A stretch of DNA of 64,000 nt from Zygaena filipendulae (GCA_907165275.2 OU015654.1:10371501-10435500), one strand, 5' to 3'. Positions 22,517 to 33,221 are shown, counted from the stretch's first letter. Numbers and translations: made by a program. The notes: a model not told the origin generated them from the sequence alone.

Positions 22517-22962
22517 ATCCCAACAAAAACATTTTCATGTAAAATGTTGCCAAGACGAGACCATATGCCAGCACTTTCAAAAAGTTATCAGATCTTATGT
22601 AGAGCCAAGCTTCTAACTCTACACGCCTTAACTCTACAAGGTCTAACTTCACAAACTCTACACCTTAGCCAAAATATGTGGCTTGGCCGTTTCGTTACTA
22701 CAAAGAACTATTATTATATAACAGAAAAGTAATGAAAAATGGACCAATTTTTCACCTTAGGGCCTAAGGGCCATGTGAATGTAGCGAAATGGTCAAGCCA
22801 CATATTTTGGCTAAGGTGTAGAGTTTGTGAAGTTAGACCTTGTAGAGTTAAGGCGTGTAGAGTTAGAAGCTTGGCTCTACATAAGATCTGATAACTTTTT
22901 GAAAGTGCTGGCATATGGTCTCGTCTTGGCAACATTTTACATGAAAATGTTTTTGTTGGGAT
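22517..22962. mobile_element. Foldback element (arms ~183 bp)
   Basis: Arms 22517-22699 and 22780-22962 are near-exact inverted copies beginning ATCCCAACAAAAAC. Because the arms mirror each other, the same spurious peptide can be read on both strands (22544-22732 plus, 22714-22935 minus). Inner sequence CTTAGGGCCTAAGGGCC is itself palindromic. Confidence 0.88.
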
Positions 22963-22999
22963 TCTATATCCTAATCCAAGACCTAAACTATACTCTTAT

Positions 23000-23130
23000 C
23001 TTTAAACCGTTCCCGACGTGTTTGTTTACTCGCGTGAACTTCGGAACTCCCTCGTTAACTCATTATTCCGGGATAAAAGAATCCTATGTTACTCAGGAAT
23101 ACTGAAGCTTCCCATCAGTGACTTTTTTTT
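23000..23130 (-). mobile_element. Decayed Helitron-like fragment
   Basis: TTTACTCGCGTGAACTTCGG, TTCCGGGATAAAAGAATCC and CTTCCCATCAGTGA match the family's end and body. The terminal CTAG is lost. Confidence 0.45.
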
Positions 23131-23410
23131 CAAATCGGTTATGTAGTTAAAATCGATAAATACCTACAAGAGCCCATGAGCCGTGGTAGGCCAGTTTAAA
23201 CTTAAACTTTTGATTGGATGATTTTTCGTGTGACATAACGATAAGTTCCTTAGTTTCTTTATCGATAACGATAATAGATTGCCAACTTAGCTAAGCGAGT
23301 AGATAGGAGAAACTTTGCAGAACATCAGGGAAGACTTGTGCTCCAAGAGTGTGGAGACCTTAATACGACTGATTATTATGCTTATAAAAGCTGACAATGT
23401 TTGGTTTCAG

Positions 23411-23519
23411 TGTCGGATTTCACGTCGCAGCTGTCCCAACTGTACGACCGCCACTCTACTGAGTTGCAAGTGCTCGTTTCCAGCTTCCGGAAAAGAAACA
23501 GCGAACTTAGGAAAGAGAG
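23411..23519 (+). CDS. Third exon of the same gene: amphipathic helix / possible coiled-coil start
   Basis: The acceptor is TTGGTTTCAG (AG at 23409-23410) and the donor is GTGAGT at 23520, both close to consensus. The first two bases complete a Val codon with the G left by the exon ending at 7760; the exon ends in phase 2 after two bases of an Arg or Ser codon. It encodes VSDFTSQLSQLYDRHSTELQ followed by a basic VSSFRKRNSELRKE segment, with Leu/Val/Phe spaced for a long amphipathic helix. This resembles the opening of a BAR-like or coiled-coil helical domain, but I cannot assign a family. The frame would run on to a stop at 23612-23614 if unspliced; the strong donor argues against that. No further exon could be identified in the 40 kb downstream. 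Confidence 0.75.
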
Positions 23520-24635
23520 GTGAGTTTAAAATAAGCAAATGCATCAAACACATTGCGTATTCAACTACGTTTCAAATGTTCATTTTTCATATTCGCTTTC
23601 AAATGTGGAAATAGAGAAACAGCCAGAAACGGTTAACGGTTTTGTTTTTTTAAAGAGTTTCAAACGATTTCACTGACAACTGGCAATGTTTATAATAGTT
23701 TTTTTAAGTAAAACTGTAATTACATGATACTGATAGAGAAAAAAACGTTATGCGTTACAATATGAGGTTTGTTAATGCTTTTCAGTTGTTCACCTACACA
23801 ATGCGACTTGGACACTGTGAATTTCAATTTATTATATATTTTCTAAACATTTTACTTTTAGTGTTGTTTGTTGTGATTGATGTGAAGGTACCGACCCGTT
23901 TTCTTTTTACTTTATGTTGCAAAAGTAATTACTTAAATGCGTCAAAGCGGAGCGTTTCCTTCAAAAGATTTTACTTGTATTTATCACGATTTATACGCTC
24001 GGTCTTTTCTATCCTACTCCAATCTATGTCTGTGGAAAGTGTCACAGACCTACAATGTAAAAAACTAAATGTAGGCGCGGGCTAACACTATACTGACATT
24101 TCTATGCAACATAAGTAGGTATATTTTTTTTTTATAAATGGACTCCTAATAGTTGTCCTAATGGATTGTCTGTAAAAAGGGTATTTAAAATAATGACTGT
24201 TAACTATACCATAAAATGTATTTACACTTCTGATAAATATACGTCATAAACGCCTACACAAAGATACGGAAATAGCTGAACTAACATTATGTACCTATAC
24301 TAACTACCTATAGGTATACTATTAAAAAAAATGTGCAGGTCTCTTTATGCACGAATTACAAAAAAACGTATAGATGGATTTCATGTCGACACAACAAAGA
24401 ATTCTCGCAGGAATACTATCTATTTACAAAATGAGAAAATTGTTAAATAGGTACATTTTAACGTTATCACATTGAAATATCTTTACAAATAACGTTTACA
24501 AACAACTTGGAAGTTGGAAAGGTAAGAATTTATTTTTATTTTAACCTTTGTCCTAATAAAAGATCTTAAACTAAATGCAAAGAATACTTATGTAATAGGT
24601 ACAATTACTACGCAAAGGAGCGACACTCTCCTTAC
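23520..24635. other. AT-rich DNA, start of the third intron
   Basis: It follows a strong donor at 23520. No further exon with a phase-2 acceptor and coding character was recognised. Confidence 0.45.
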
Positions 24636-24639
24636 CGTG

Positions 24640-24935
24640 CCCATTTCGTCCCTCCTAAAACCCCACCACAACGCACTGGCACACCTAGAGCTGATATTAT
24701 ATTATGGTGCGTATATGTGTGTTGGAAAATACGTAACAATCAATCTCCTGGCTTGTTCCCGGTTTGGGGTCAGTCCTCCCGATACTTTTGCGCCACTCTT
24801 GGCGATTTTGTATCATTTCCGGCGTCAAGCCAGCATAATATCGTCAGCCTTTCATTATCAATGGACGGCCTCTGCCTCTTCTGGCTTCCTTGATGGCCAA
24901 TACTTGTCTGGTCATATCATCATATAAGTGTCATA
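24640..24935. mobile_element. Degenerate non-LTR retroelement-like fragment
   Basis: CCTGGCTTGTTCCCGGTTTG, GGGGTCAGTCCTCCC, and GGCGTCAAGCCAGC resemble a widespread lepidopteran dispersed repeat. No intact frame. Confidence 0.4.
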
Positions 24936-25017
24936 TATAATTTCGAACTGAGACTCCGTCCCTCGCCGTCTCGGCGCGAGCACTATAGTACGGGAGATAC
25001 CGATGCTAATTCGGAAG

Positions 25018-26410
25018 ACACTCGAGCGTCGTTGGGACCTATTGGGTTTTGAAGATTAGGAGATATAAACAAAATAAGGTCATATGATATTTTTTCATTC
25101 ACCGGTGGGTTTAGCTTCTACAGGCTTTCAAAAATGTAAAAAAAAATATTAAAATGGAAATACTCGAGCGCGTCAGATATTGTAGTTTAGATACTCCAAG
25201 GTGTCTCTGATATCGAAAATATATTCATCTGCCCATTTGCGTGGTGGGGGTGGCCATCCGGAAGGGGAGAAAATGAAAAAAAAAAACATTTACTCGAGCG
25301 CGTCAGATATTCAAAGGGGATGTTAAGTGAGCCTTAAAAATGCACCCCTTCGAAAATCTGCCGATTTGGAGGTGACGCAAGGTAGTAGCGAATTTTTGAA
25401 AATGCAAAAAAAAATCTCAATTTTGAAATACTCGAGCGTGTCAGATTATTTTACAGAAGGTTCAGCTTGCAGTCCAAGTTATGTTGGTTTAAAATCTGAC
25501 AATAATTTTGAGGGATATTATTAATCTGACTGCTAGAAACAAAAATTATGATTTATTTTTAATTTTTTTTTATTTCTGATGTAAGTTTAATAACTTTATG
25601 AGCTATTTCTTGATCACAAAAAACACACTTTATATTTCTATGAAATATGTAAAAGCTCACAAAATATTATTCACAAAACTAACTTTAAAGCACAAACAAG
25701 CCATTTCGTTTTACATATAATAACATGAACGCGTTGTTTTGTGATGAGCTTTATTATATAATATATATATAATTACATTAAAGTGAAAGGTGAACCTATA
25801 GTTTGATGTAATACTTACCTTAACTTATTTTAATATGTATTTTAACCGACCAAAAAAAGTTATAATTCGACACGTTTAGCGCCGTGGTATACTGTGATGA
25901 CGTTATGGCGACGGAAAGTAGTGTGAGGACGGTGCGAGAGAGTGAGAGATAGAGAAAAAGTAAAAGGGAAAGAAAGACAGAGATATGAATAGGTACATGT
26001 TTCACTGCAGCTGCTCGTTCGATTCGAAGACGATTTTTGTTTCTTCGGCTTATGAAAATCGGCAGATTATATTTTTCCCGCTATCCTTGAGTTATTTACT
26101 TTAAAATAAAAAACAAATCAACTGCGCTCGAGAATGTCGAAGTTGCGTTTTTTTTTTGCAAGTTTGTGATCCTCTAACTCCTTTACGTCACGTTCAAATG
26201 GTCAGATTATTCATATACATACTTCTCAGTATGTAATTAACCCACCATATCTTAATCTGACGCGCTCGAGTATTTCGAGTTATCGATTTTTTTTTACTAA
26301 TCTGATCGGTTATTCTAGACGCACCCACCAGTGTAGAGGGCCTATATTTGGTGGAGGTACTCAACATGGTGCAAGGTACCCCCCTTATGTTCATCTGACA
26401 CGCTTTAGCT
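25018..26410. repeat. Iterated 18-mer array in inverted halves (unclassified element)
   Basis: TACTCGAGCGCGTCAGAT occurs exactly at 25161-25178 and 25291-25308, with one change at 25429-25446, and as a partial match near 25018. On the opposite strand it occurs at 26255-26272 (exact), and as diverged copies at 26118-26135 and 26393-26410. Spacing is 130-142 bp on both sides. Most copies follow an A-run by 5 to 25 bases. AATCTGCCGATT (25358 area) and its inverse (26059 area) also mirror. No open frame of interest. Likely a foldback or TIR element with iterated binding sites; class unknown. Confidence 0.75.
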
Positions 26411-26904
26411 AATCCACAAATCCCCTCTTGGCGGTCCGTACTACTACGACAAACGCACACACGCTCCATGTGTGCGGACAAGCCGGCCGCCTGTAGTAAT
26501 AGGTATAAGGTACCTAGTAGGTAATTAAATCGGTCCGCTTGTATGAAGTGTCACAGGTGTGCTATAAGTATCAAAGAATCAGTCACATCTCTTAACTTAT
26601 GAGCCGATTGAAATACAGAAATACCTAAGTATTCATTTAAGGCACCCATATATCACCATATACATATTACTCGACTCCAATATGTACTTAGGCATAATGA
26701 CAGATTGCCGTCGAAATTAGGAAGCTGAATCAAATCAAATCTCTTATGAAAAAGATTTATTTACAGAAACTTATTAGGGTTCCATTTACTAGATCAGTGT
26801 TTTATAATATATTTATCATTATAGCGAAGTTAAATGATTAATCATAGGTATATATAGTACCTACAGTTACTTACTATGTTATGCCATCAATATAAAATTA
26901 TATA

Positions 26905-27098
26905 TCTAATATATAAAATTCTCGTGTCACAATGTTCGTTCCCATACTCCTCCGAAACGGCTTGACCGATTTTTATGAAATTTTGTATGCATATTCAGTA
27001 TGTCTGAGAATCGGACAAAATCTATTTTTCATCCCCCTAAAGGGAGTTCCTGCGGGAATTCCGAAACTCACGCGGGTGAAACCGCGGGGCACAGCTAG
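26905..27098 (+). mobile_element. Complete 194-bp Helitron-like element
   Basis: Starts TCTAATATATAAAATTCTCG (A at 26904), ends in the exact CGCGGGTGAAACCGCG hairpin, GGCACAG and CTAG (T at 27099). The 194-bp copy at 35977-36170 is its close relative. The strongest example of the family's boundaries. Confidence 0.9.
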
Positions 27099-27145
27099 TA
27101 ATAGCATAATATTATAAAAAAAAATAACTAAAAAACTATAATATA

Positions 27146-27591
27146 CAGGAATATTTTATAAGCAATGCGCAAAAAAAATTAGGTGGTTCAGTATCAGTAA
27201 TAGAACACATTTCCTTTATTTGTTCTAAACTTTTTTATATTTTTTTATCCGGCTTTAAATTAGCAAACTATGGACAGTATCTATTCGTAATAATATCAAA
27301 AGCGCGAGTGCCGTGCGGCGTACGCGGGGGTGTTGTAGCGGGGGTAAACGACCTCGATCAGCTGTCGGTACAATTGTAACTCACGTAAATACCTAGCCGA
27401 ACGAGCGCTTCGCGCGCAGTGGTGGCGGCGGCGAATAGAGAAGCCAATGAATTAATTGCAAAGTATACATCTTTCGTTCACGACATCTTTACTTTTTTGC
27501 ACTAAGACTTATCAAAATAAAAAAGGTGTTTATTAAAACTCCTTTAAGTTTAATTTGTAAAAGTTTGCGCACTGAATAAAAAATATTCCTG
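27146..27591. mobile_element. Tc1/mariner-type MITE with GC-rich interior (446 bp)
   Basis: Ends read CAGGAATATTTT...GCGCAAA on both sides, flanked by TA (27144-27145 and 27592-27593). The interior 27300-27440 is CpG-rich, with GGTGGCGGCGGCG. No transposase is encoded. Confidence 0.82.
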
Positions 27592-27599
27592 TATACTAA

Positions 27600-29540
27600 T
27601 ATCGATATTAAATACAGTAACATACAGTGTAGTATAGTACATAAATAGCATAGTATTATTTTTTTCTCGAAAGGGATTTGTTTATGAAGTGTATGCCGAA
27701 TTGTGATTCATTTTTACCGTAAAAGCTAATTCTATTTGCCTTCACACGCTCCGGAGTAATATTATGTACCTATGTAAAGTTCCAATTCAATAAACATCAG
27801 TTTCCACTAGTGAGGAAAGTAACAAGGTTATCCGAGTTATCCTTATTGCTCATGTCGACGCATCTGCGTACCGATCACCGGCACGCTTGCGTTCTTGCCA
27901 CACTTGACTCACTTCTCCGATTAAATTACTATTCTCAGTCAGTCTGTTACTTGTAACTCCAGTTTCTTATTAAGCTTTTATTTCATCTATTTTCTTAATT
28001 AGATAACTTACTCATCTCGAGTAACTTAAATAGACCTGATTTTTATCTATAAATATGTATAGTTTAATTCAGTTTCATTATTTATTATTATTTTAACTTT
28101 TTTAGTTAAAATAATAATTTATTAGTTAAAGATAGTTAAATTTAAAGTTAAAGTTAAAATAAATTATTATTTTAACTTTTTTAGCTTCGTTCATTTCTCA
28201 CCGATAGGCATTATAATATTATTATTATCTGTGTCATCGTTCACGAATAATGTAGTTTTGGTTTTGCTTTCAAAGGCTTAATCAAAGAATGTACAGCAAG
28301 TCTTTTATTCTTCTAATATAAGGTTTTATTTAGTCCCAAGTTAGCTAAATAATAATCCATTTTGTAACTATTCTCAATATTATTTCACGTTACACCATCT
28401 TCCACGAATTCGGGATGAGCTCCGAGTTTTCGTTGAGTCATAAATGAAATAATAATAAAAGTCACTGGGTTGCCCAGGCACAAATATTAATGTCAAAAGC
28501 GAAATGACATTTAGGTGTGCCTACTCAGTCCCTCGAAGGGCGCTGCCGTCTCGTTGTGGTGTTTTATGTTAACAATTACGAATTCTCCTGAGATCACTGA
28601 AATTTATATTATCTACATTCAAAATGCTGTGAAACGGCATGATTCTGCAGTCAGATATAATGTAATATTGAAAATGGTTGATCACACTGTTAACTATCAC
28701 TTGTCTCAAGTTTGTAAACATTTTTGTTGGGAAAGAGCCGAAATTTACATGTTTTACGCCCTACTTAAGTAGAAGCGAGGTGTGAAGTGTAAAATATTGA
28801 GGTCGTTTTCGGGTTTAGTAATTATCTTGCGCATATTATGAAGTCACACTCCCGAAGGACTAAACGGGTAATGTTAACCAAGTTTTTGTATAATTACAAC
28901 ACTAATAAAGGTACCTTACCTTTCGCAAATCTAGTGGTACAGTTCGAAAGTAGAATGGAAGAATAGAACTCCGAAAAATCTAGCTATATGATATCTGTTT
29001 TATCTTTACGTCAAGAAATTCCCATCATTTTAAAATATAACATGCAATAAAAAAGATCCTTTATTCATCTTGCTTTTATACAATGATATTTTATTTTTCA
29101 TAGTACGGTATACGAGTTACTATTAAAACCTTTGTCGCGCTGCCATGCTATTTAAGAAGGAAAAAAGGTACAAAACAATAAAAAGAAACGATAAATAAGT
29201 GTAATGTGTGTATCGGTGACACGGGTAAAGAGTGAATTTAAAAAAGCATAAGTGAATTCTACAAACTCGAACGTTTTAGCGGTCATCAGCCATAAGTCAT
29301 TACCATACAGTTACGTAGTTGGTCGATGCTGGGTAACGTTAACGTAAAAAAATCGCCACTCTGGGGGCTGTGCCCAAAGAAAGAAGATTCACTTTAAAAA
29401 AATCCAAATTTGAAACAGAAGTCAAGATCAAAATCTCTAAGGTGATTTACAAATTGTAATTTAAAAACGTATACCTACTTATAATATTTTATTAAAAATG
29501 AAACAAAATTATAAATTACAGGGAAACCTCAGATAGAAAA
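27600..29540. other. AT-rich non-coding DNA
   Basis: Only simple AT-rich inverted repeats are visible at 28080-28190 (TTATTATTTTAACTTTTTTAG recurs). No gene supported. Confidence 0.45.
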
Positions 29541-29545
29541 GAGGA

Positions 29546-29613
29546 TGCCATTCACTCAGACGAAATAAAAACTCAAGACGGAGCGCTGTCAACAACAAAG
29601 TGAAGCCCGTATC
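29546..29613. repeat. Left arm of a widely spaced inverted repeat
   Basis: CCATTCACTCAGACGAAATA...GGAGCGCTGT...AAAGTGAAGCC mirrors 31193-31250. The intervening 1.6 kb contains the 938-bp TIR element. Confidence 0.8.
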
Positions 29614-29870
29614 GTAAACATGTGAGCATTTAGTGAGTGTTGCCGTGCAGTGAAAACGTATTACCCAAAATTGTTAAGTTCTAGAAAGATGAATGGATAA
29701 GTAAATAGATAAGTTAGTATTTTTTTAAGTTGTATACCTCGGTTGTATATTCGAGAACCTTAAAAATATAGGTTTCGAATTTATGATAAAACATGGAAAA
29801 TAAAAATTAACGCCTATTTACACTTACATTAATTTTATGAATATTAAATTTTTTTACAAAATAATTAAAA

Positions 29871-30808
29871 CCGACTTCCAAAAAACACAAAACTAAAAAG
29901 CTAAAAATAACAAAATACCGATTTAATCCAACAGACCAACAACGTAATACCTACTATTATTGGTTTGTGCTACCACTTTTCGATTTGAATTCGGTGCCAA
30001 GCCCGCTTACGTCTGCCCACTTGGGTTGTTCAGTTCACGACGAGCTCATGGCGGGAGTGGACTTAGCTCATCTATCTACTTACTCCATACTTGGCTTGTC
30101 ACCGACTTCATATCGAAAAGTGGTAGCACAAACCAATAATAGTAGGTATTACGTGTATTATTGTCTGTTGGATTAAATCGGTATTTTGATATTTTAAGCT
30201 TTTTAGTTTTGTGTTTTTTGTTAAAAATTTGTTAATTTCTTGCTTTTAAGTGAGACGGTTTGTAATTTATCTAAGTTACAATAGCCTGATGTTAACTACT
30301 CATCATCTTTTACAAAATATTGCTCTTCTCGATGCAGGGACGTTAATTTTTGAGGAGTTCTCCTGGTACATCACACTCAGTTCCACTTTGCCATATACGT
30401 TGTGAGTTGTGACGAGCATAAATTATTTAGGAACCATTTAAAGTTAACGAATCGGGACTCGTGAAATACCTATTATTGAGTAGTTCCGATGATCATCTGT
30501 GGTCTTCATCATCAGTTCCACTTCTTCAAATTTTGCTTTCCGAAAGCAAATAAACGATATACTATAAAAAATACTCAAATCGGTATAGGTGTGCTTATTA
30601 TTTTTGAAGAGTTCCCTCGATTTCTCCAAGATCCCATCATCAGATCCCGATTTGGTGGCAATGGGACCTAATTCAGGTTAAACCCTTTCAAACAAAAAAA
30701 GAATTTTCGAAATTGGTCCAACCGTCTTCGAGTAATCGGTGAACCTACATAAAAAAAAAAAAACATACATACAATCGAATGCATAACCTCCTGCTTTTTG
30801 GAAGTCGG
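29871..30808. mobile_element. 938-bp TIR element with TTAAAA flanks and internal foldback
   Basis: Terminal inverted repeats CCGACTTCCAAAAA (left) and TTTTTGGAAGTCGG (right) are perfect, and TTAAAA lies directly outside both (29865-29870, 30809-30814). Inside, 29878-30220 is a near-palindrome: CCGATTTAATCCAACAGAC mirrors GTCTGTTGGATTAAATCGG. The right half carries a block common in dispersed lepidopteran repeats. No transposase is encoded. Confidence 0.75.
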
Positions 30809-31192
30809 TTAAAAACTTAAAATCGAAATAGGTAAATGAACGTGTTACATTACGTTCCAGGTCACATTAATTTACCCAAAAAACGGGGACTATTGTGACG
30901 CTCACTAGTAGCAACACTTATGAAAGTTGTGGAGGTTTTGTGTTCCAAGTTGTCATAAATTAATAAAATTGATATTTTATTAAAAATGTGGTTCTATCCT
31001 GCTTTTTATTTTTCGAAGATTGGTTTTTACACCCTCTCACTACAAAATACGGCATTTTTTCTTTAAAAAATAGAAATTATTACAGCGTAACACTCCGCGC
31101 GTCGGAATAGCTTGACTGACAAGGTAAGGCGTAGTTTCGTTATATGTGTGTGCGTGTAACTGTGCATGTACACGCCGAGGCGTAGTTTTACG

Positions 31193-31250
31193 GCTTCACT
31201 TCTTTGTTCACAGCGCTCCGTCTTGAGTTTTTATTTCGTCTGAGGCCATT
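31193..31250. repeat. Right arm of a widely spaced inverted repeat
   Basis: GGCTTCACTTCTTTG...ACAGCGCTCC...TATTTCGTCTGAGG is the inverse of 29546-29613. Confidence 0.8.
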
Positions 31251-31267
31251 CATCCTTGATTTGTTTG

Positions 31268-31450
31268 ACGACCCGATTGGCGCAGTAGGTCACCATGCCG
31301 CCCCGCTACTAAAGAGGTTCCGGGTTCGATTACCCAGTAGGGGGTGAACTTCATGTGATTAATACGACTTTGGGCGTGCTTATCTAAAGTACCACGTTCG
31401 CTTGGTTTCCACGACACAAGCTTATAGCTTAATGTGGCATCAAGTAGGTA
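31268..31450 (+). mobile_element. tRNA-derived SINE (partial)
   Basis: RNA polymerase III-type A box (TTGGCGCAGTAGGT, about 31277) and B box (GGGTTCGATTA, about 31322) are tRNA-like but flanked by SINE-like body. It does not fold as a complete tRNA with an acceptor stem, so it is not a tRNA gene. 3' end not defined. Confidence 0.7.
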
Positions 31451-31979
31451 GATCTGTGTGTTGAGAAATGGATTGTTATTTTTATTATTATTGGTCGGTG
31501 CGCCAGCGGCAGTATTAAGAATGCCCCCTGCGTTGAATCACTTTATCGTCAACGCGTCGACAACATGCGTGCTGAATTTTCTTAAACTTAAACCTTGGAT
31601 ATTGAGTACCCACTTATTTATATCCAAAATTATCCTTAAACTGCCAATTAATATTGAACAAACAAAGGCTTCAGTTCTCAGATTCCATTTCAAATATCGT
31701 AACGATAATAGAAAGCCAATTAAACTCCACAGTTACTGCCTTGATGTAACAAGCCAATTGGATTGTTCTTCAAAGAACGAATTCAAAGGTTTATAATCAG
31801 ACGGCTACACTTAGCGACGACGGAAAGGGGTAGAAATCTCGGGGGTAGATAAATGGGGAGTAGGTACGTTAACTCCTTAGTGTGTACCTTTACAGTGAGT
31901 TTCTCAAACTACTCTGATATAGTCGTTGTAGTCACGTAAAAACTTTCGAGGAAAAAACATCATAACCGACTTTTTAATA

Positions 31980-32120
31980 AAAATTAATGACTATACATAT
32001 CTATATACAAGTGCTAGGAGTGAATCTCACATTTAAAACACACCAAAATGTTCATAGAAAACCGCGAATCAAATCCGGTGCCCGCCACTATAGTCAAATG
32101 TCCAACCATTCGACCCAAAA
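31980..32120 (-). mobile_element. tRNA-derived SINE fragment, minus strand
   Basis: Minus strand has GGGTCGAATGGTTGGACATTT and a B-box-like GGATTTGATTCGCGG, then GTGAATCTCACATTT reversed. Similar to other tRNA-SINE tails. Confidence 0.5.
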
Positions 32121-32124
32121 AGCT

Positions 32125-33000
32125 TATATTATTTGTATTTATTAGGTACATTAATTGTATAATAAATTGATGTTAAAAAAATTACTAACCGACTATTATT
32201 AAAATATGTTCACAAAAATTTACTAAACAACATTTTGCAACCGAAGCAGCGCGCAACGTAAACATAACAAAAATGCTTCGAAAGTGTTGGTCAAAAATAA
32301 TATAACTAGGTATATGGATATTGAAGAAGAGTAACTAATCTGTCGTGATCGGTCCGACAGAACTAGTGACTGGCTCTCACAGGCTCACTTCTCACGAGTC
32401 TTGTCCCAAAAAATATTATTTTTATACAAAACAAAGATAAGTAATTTGAAATATTCATTTTAGTTACTATTATCTATTCCACAAGACTCTATTCTGGTCA
32501 TTCGGTGTTTAATATATCTAATAATAACACGAAAACTACGTATTATAGAAACTCATGGTAAACTCCTCTCAAAAGAACTCCGTTGAATGCTATGAAATGA
32601 AATAAACTTTTTCTACTCTTTCGTAACGATATATCGTTATTGGTTTTAGAAGCAGTGAATTTTTAGCGGTAGATGGTACTCTTATTGTCTTGAGAACTGT
32701 CTTTTAAGTATAAAGTTATAGGAGTATAAATAAATTCATGCAGTTTTGATAACAGATCTCGCTACTTTATACTATCGGGCAACACCGTTTTTTTTAAAGT
32801 GTCATTTGGGAGTATCATTGGGCTTTATTTTTCAGTATCTGTCATTTCGCTGAAGTGTAAACAACATAGTTTCTGTGTGCGCCGAAAGTATCAACTTTTG
32901 TACCGAAAAATGTGTTTTGCGGGGAGTTTTACTTCGTTACTTCACTATAAAGAAAAAGGGTGCCGAAAGTCATCGTATTTTAGTGGAAGTTTATGATGAC
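32125..33000. other. AT-rich non-coding DNA
   Basis: No supported gene; ACGATATATCGT near 32627 is a short palindrome. Confidence 0.45.
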
Positions 33001-33004
33001 CATG

Positions 33005-33076
33005 CTCTAGCAACTTCCCGCGGGAAACTTCAAAAACTTCAAAAATTACCGCGGGTGAAACCGCGGGGCACAGCTG
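33005..33076 (+). mobile_element. Helitron-like 3' end
   Basis: CTTCCCGCGGGAAACTTC and an exact hairpin with GGCACAGCTGG (CTAG mutated to CTGG). The body is missing or unrecognisable. Confidence 0.65.
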
Positions 33077-33100
33077 GTTAATCATAAAACAGCGAGTAAA

Positions 33101-33202
33101 CTACATACATGGTGGAGCTCCGGATCGTTCTTCGTCTCTCAAATCAAAATTCCCACATTTAAACTCTGCAAACCACTTCTGACACGTTCGTTCAGCAGAC
33201 TC
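33101..33202 (-). pseudogene. Mariner-like transposase fragment
   Basis: The minus strand encodes about 33 residues with QKWFAEFKCGNFDLRDEERS followed by GAP, matching the helix-turn-helix/linker part of mariner transposases (W-F---F--G-F-L-D--RSG-P). It ends at a stop; no DDD catalytic domain nearby. A broken remnant, wedged between two Helitron-like fragments. Confidence 0.7.
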
Positions 33203-33221
33203 TAGCAGAGTGTAGTGTAAC

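Larger units (their letters stand above)
7761..23410 (+). other. Large intron (15.65 kb) of the unrecognised gene, with a nested channel gene
   Basis: This interval is bounded by GTAAAG at 7761 and TTTCAG ending at 23410, with matching phase 1 on both sides. It contains the pickpocket-like gene at 15183-16640 on the same strand and many repeats. It is inferred from splice-site and phase matching; a transcript is needed to prove it. Confidence 0.6.

Noticed and set aside
22544..22935. Two small genes encoding the same peptide on opposite strands
   Set aside because: They are mirror images produced by the arms of a foldback element.
26932..27117. A small protein shared with 35931-36176
   Set aside because: The similarity is that of the 194-bp Helitron-like repeat itself, read through in one frame.
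31268..31340. A tRNA gene on the plus strand
   Set aside because: A and B boxes are present, but no acceptor stem or coherent cloverleaf could be drawn; it reads as the head of a tRNA-derived SINE.
31458..31796. A small secreted protein (hydrophobic N-terminus)
   Set aside because: The frame opens with a non-ATG codon, the hydrophobic run comes from a TTATTATTATT tract, and no splice or conservation evidence exists.
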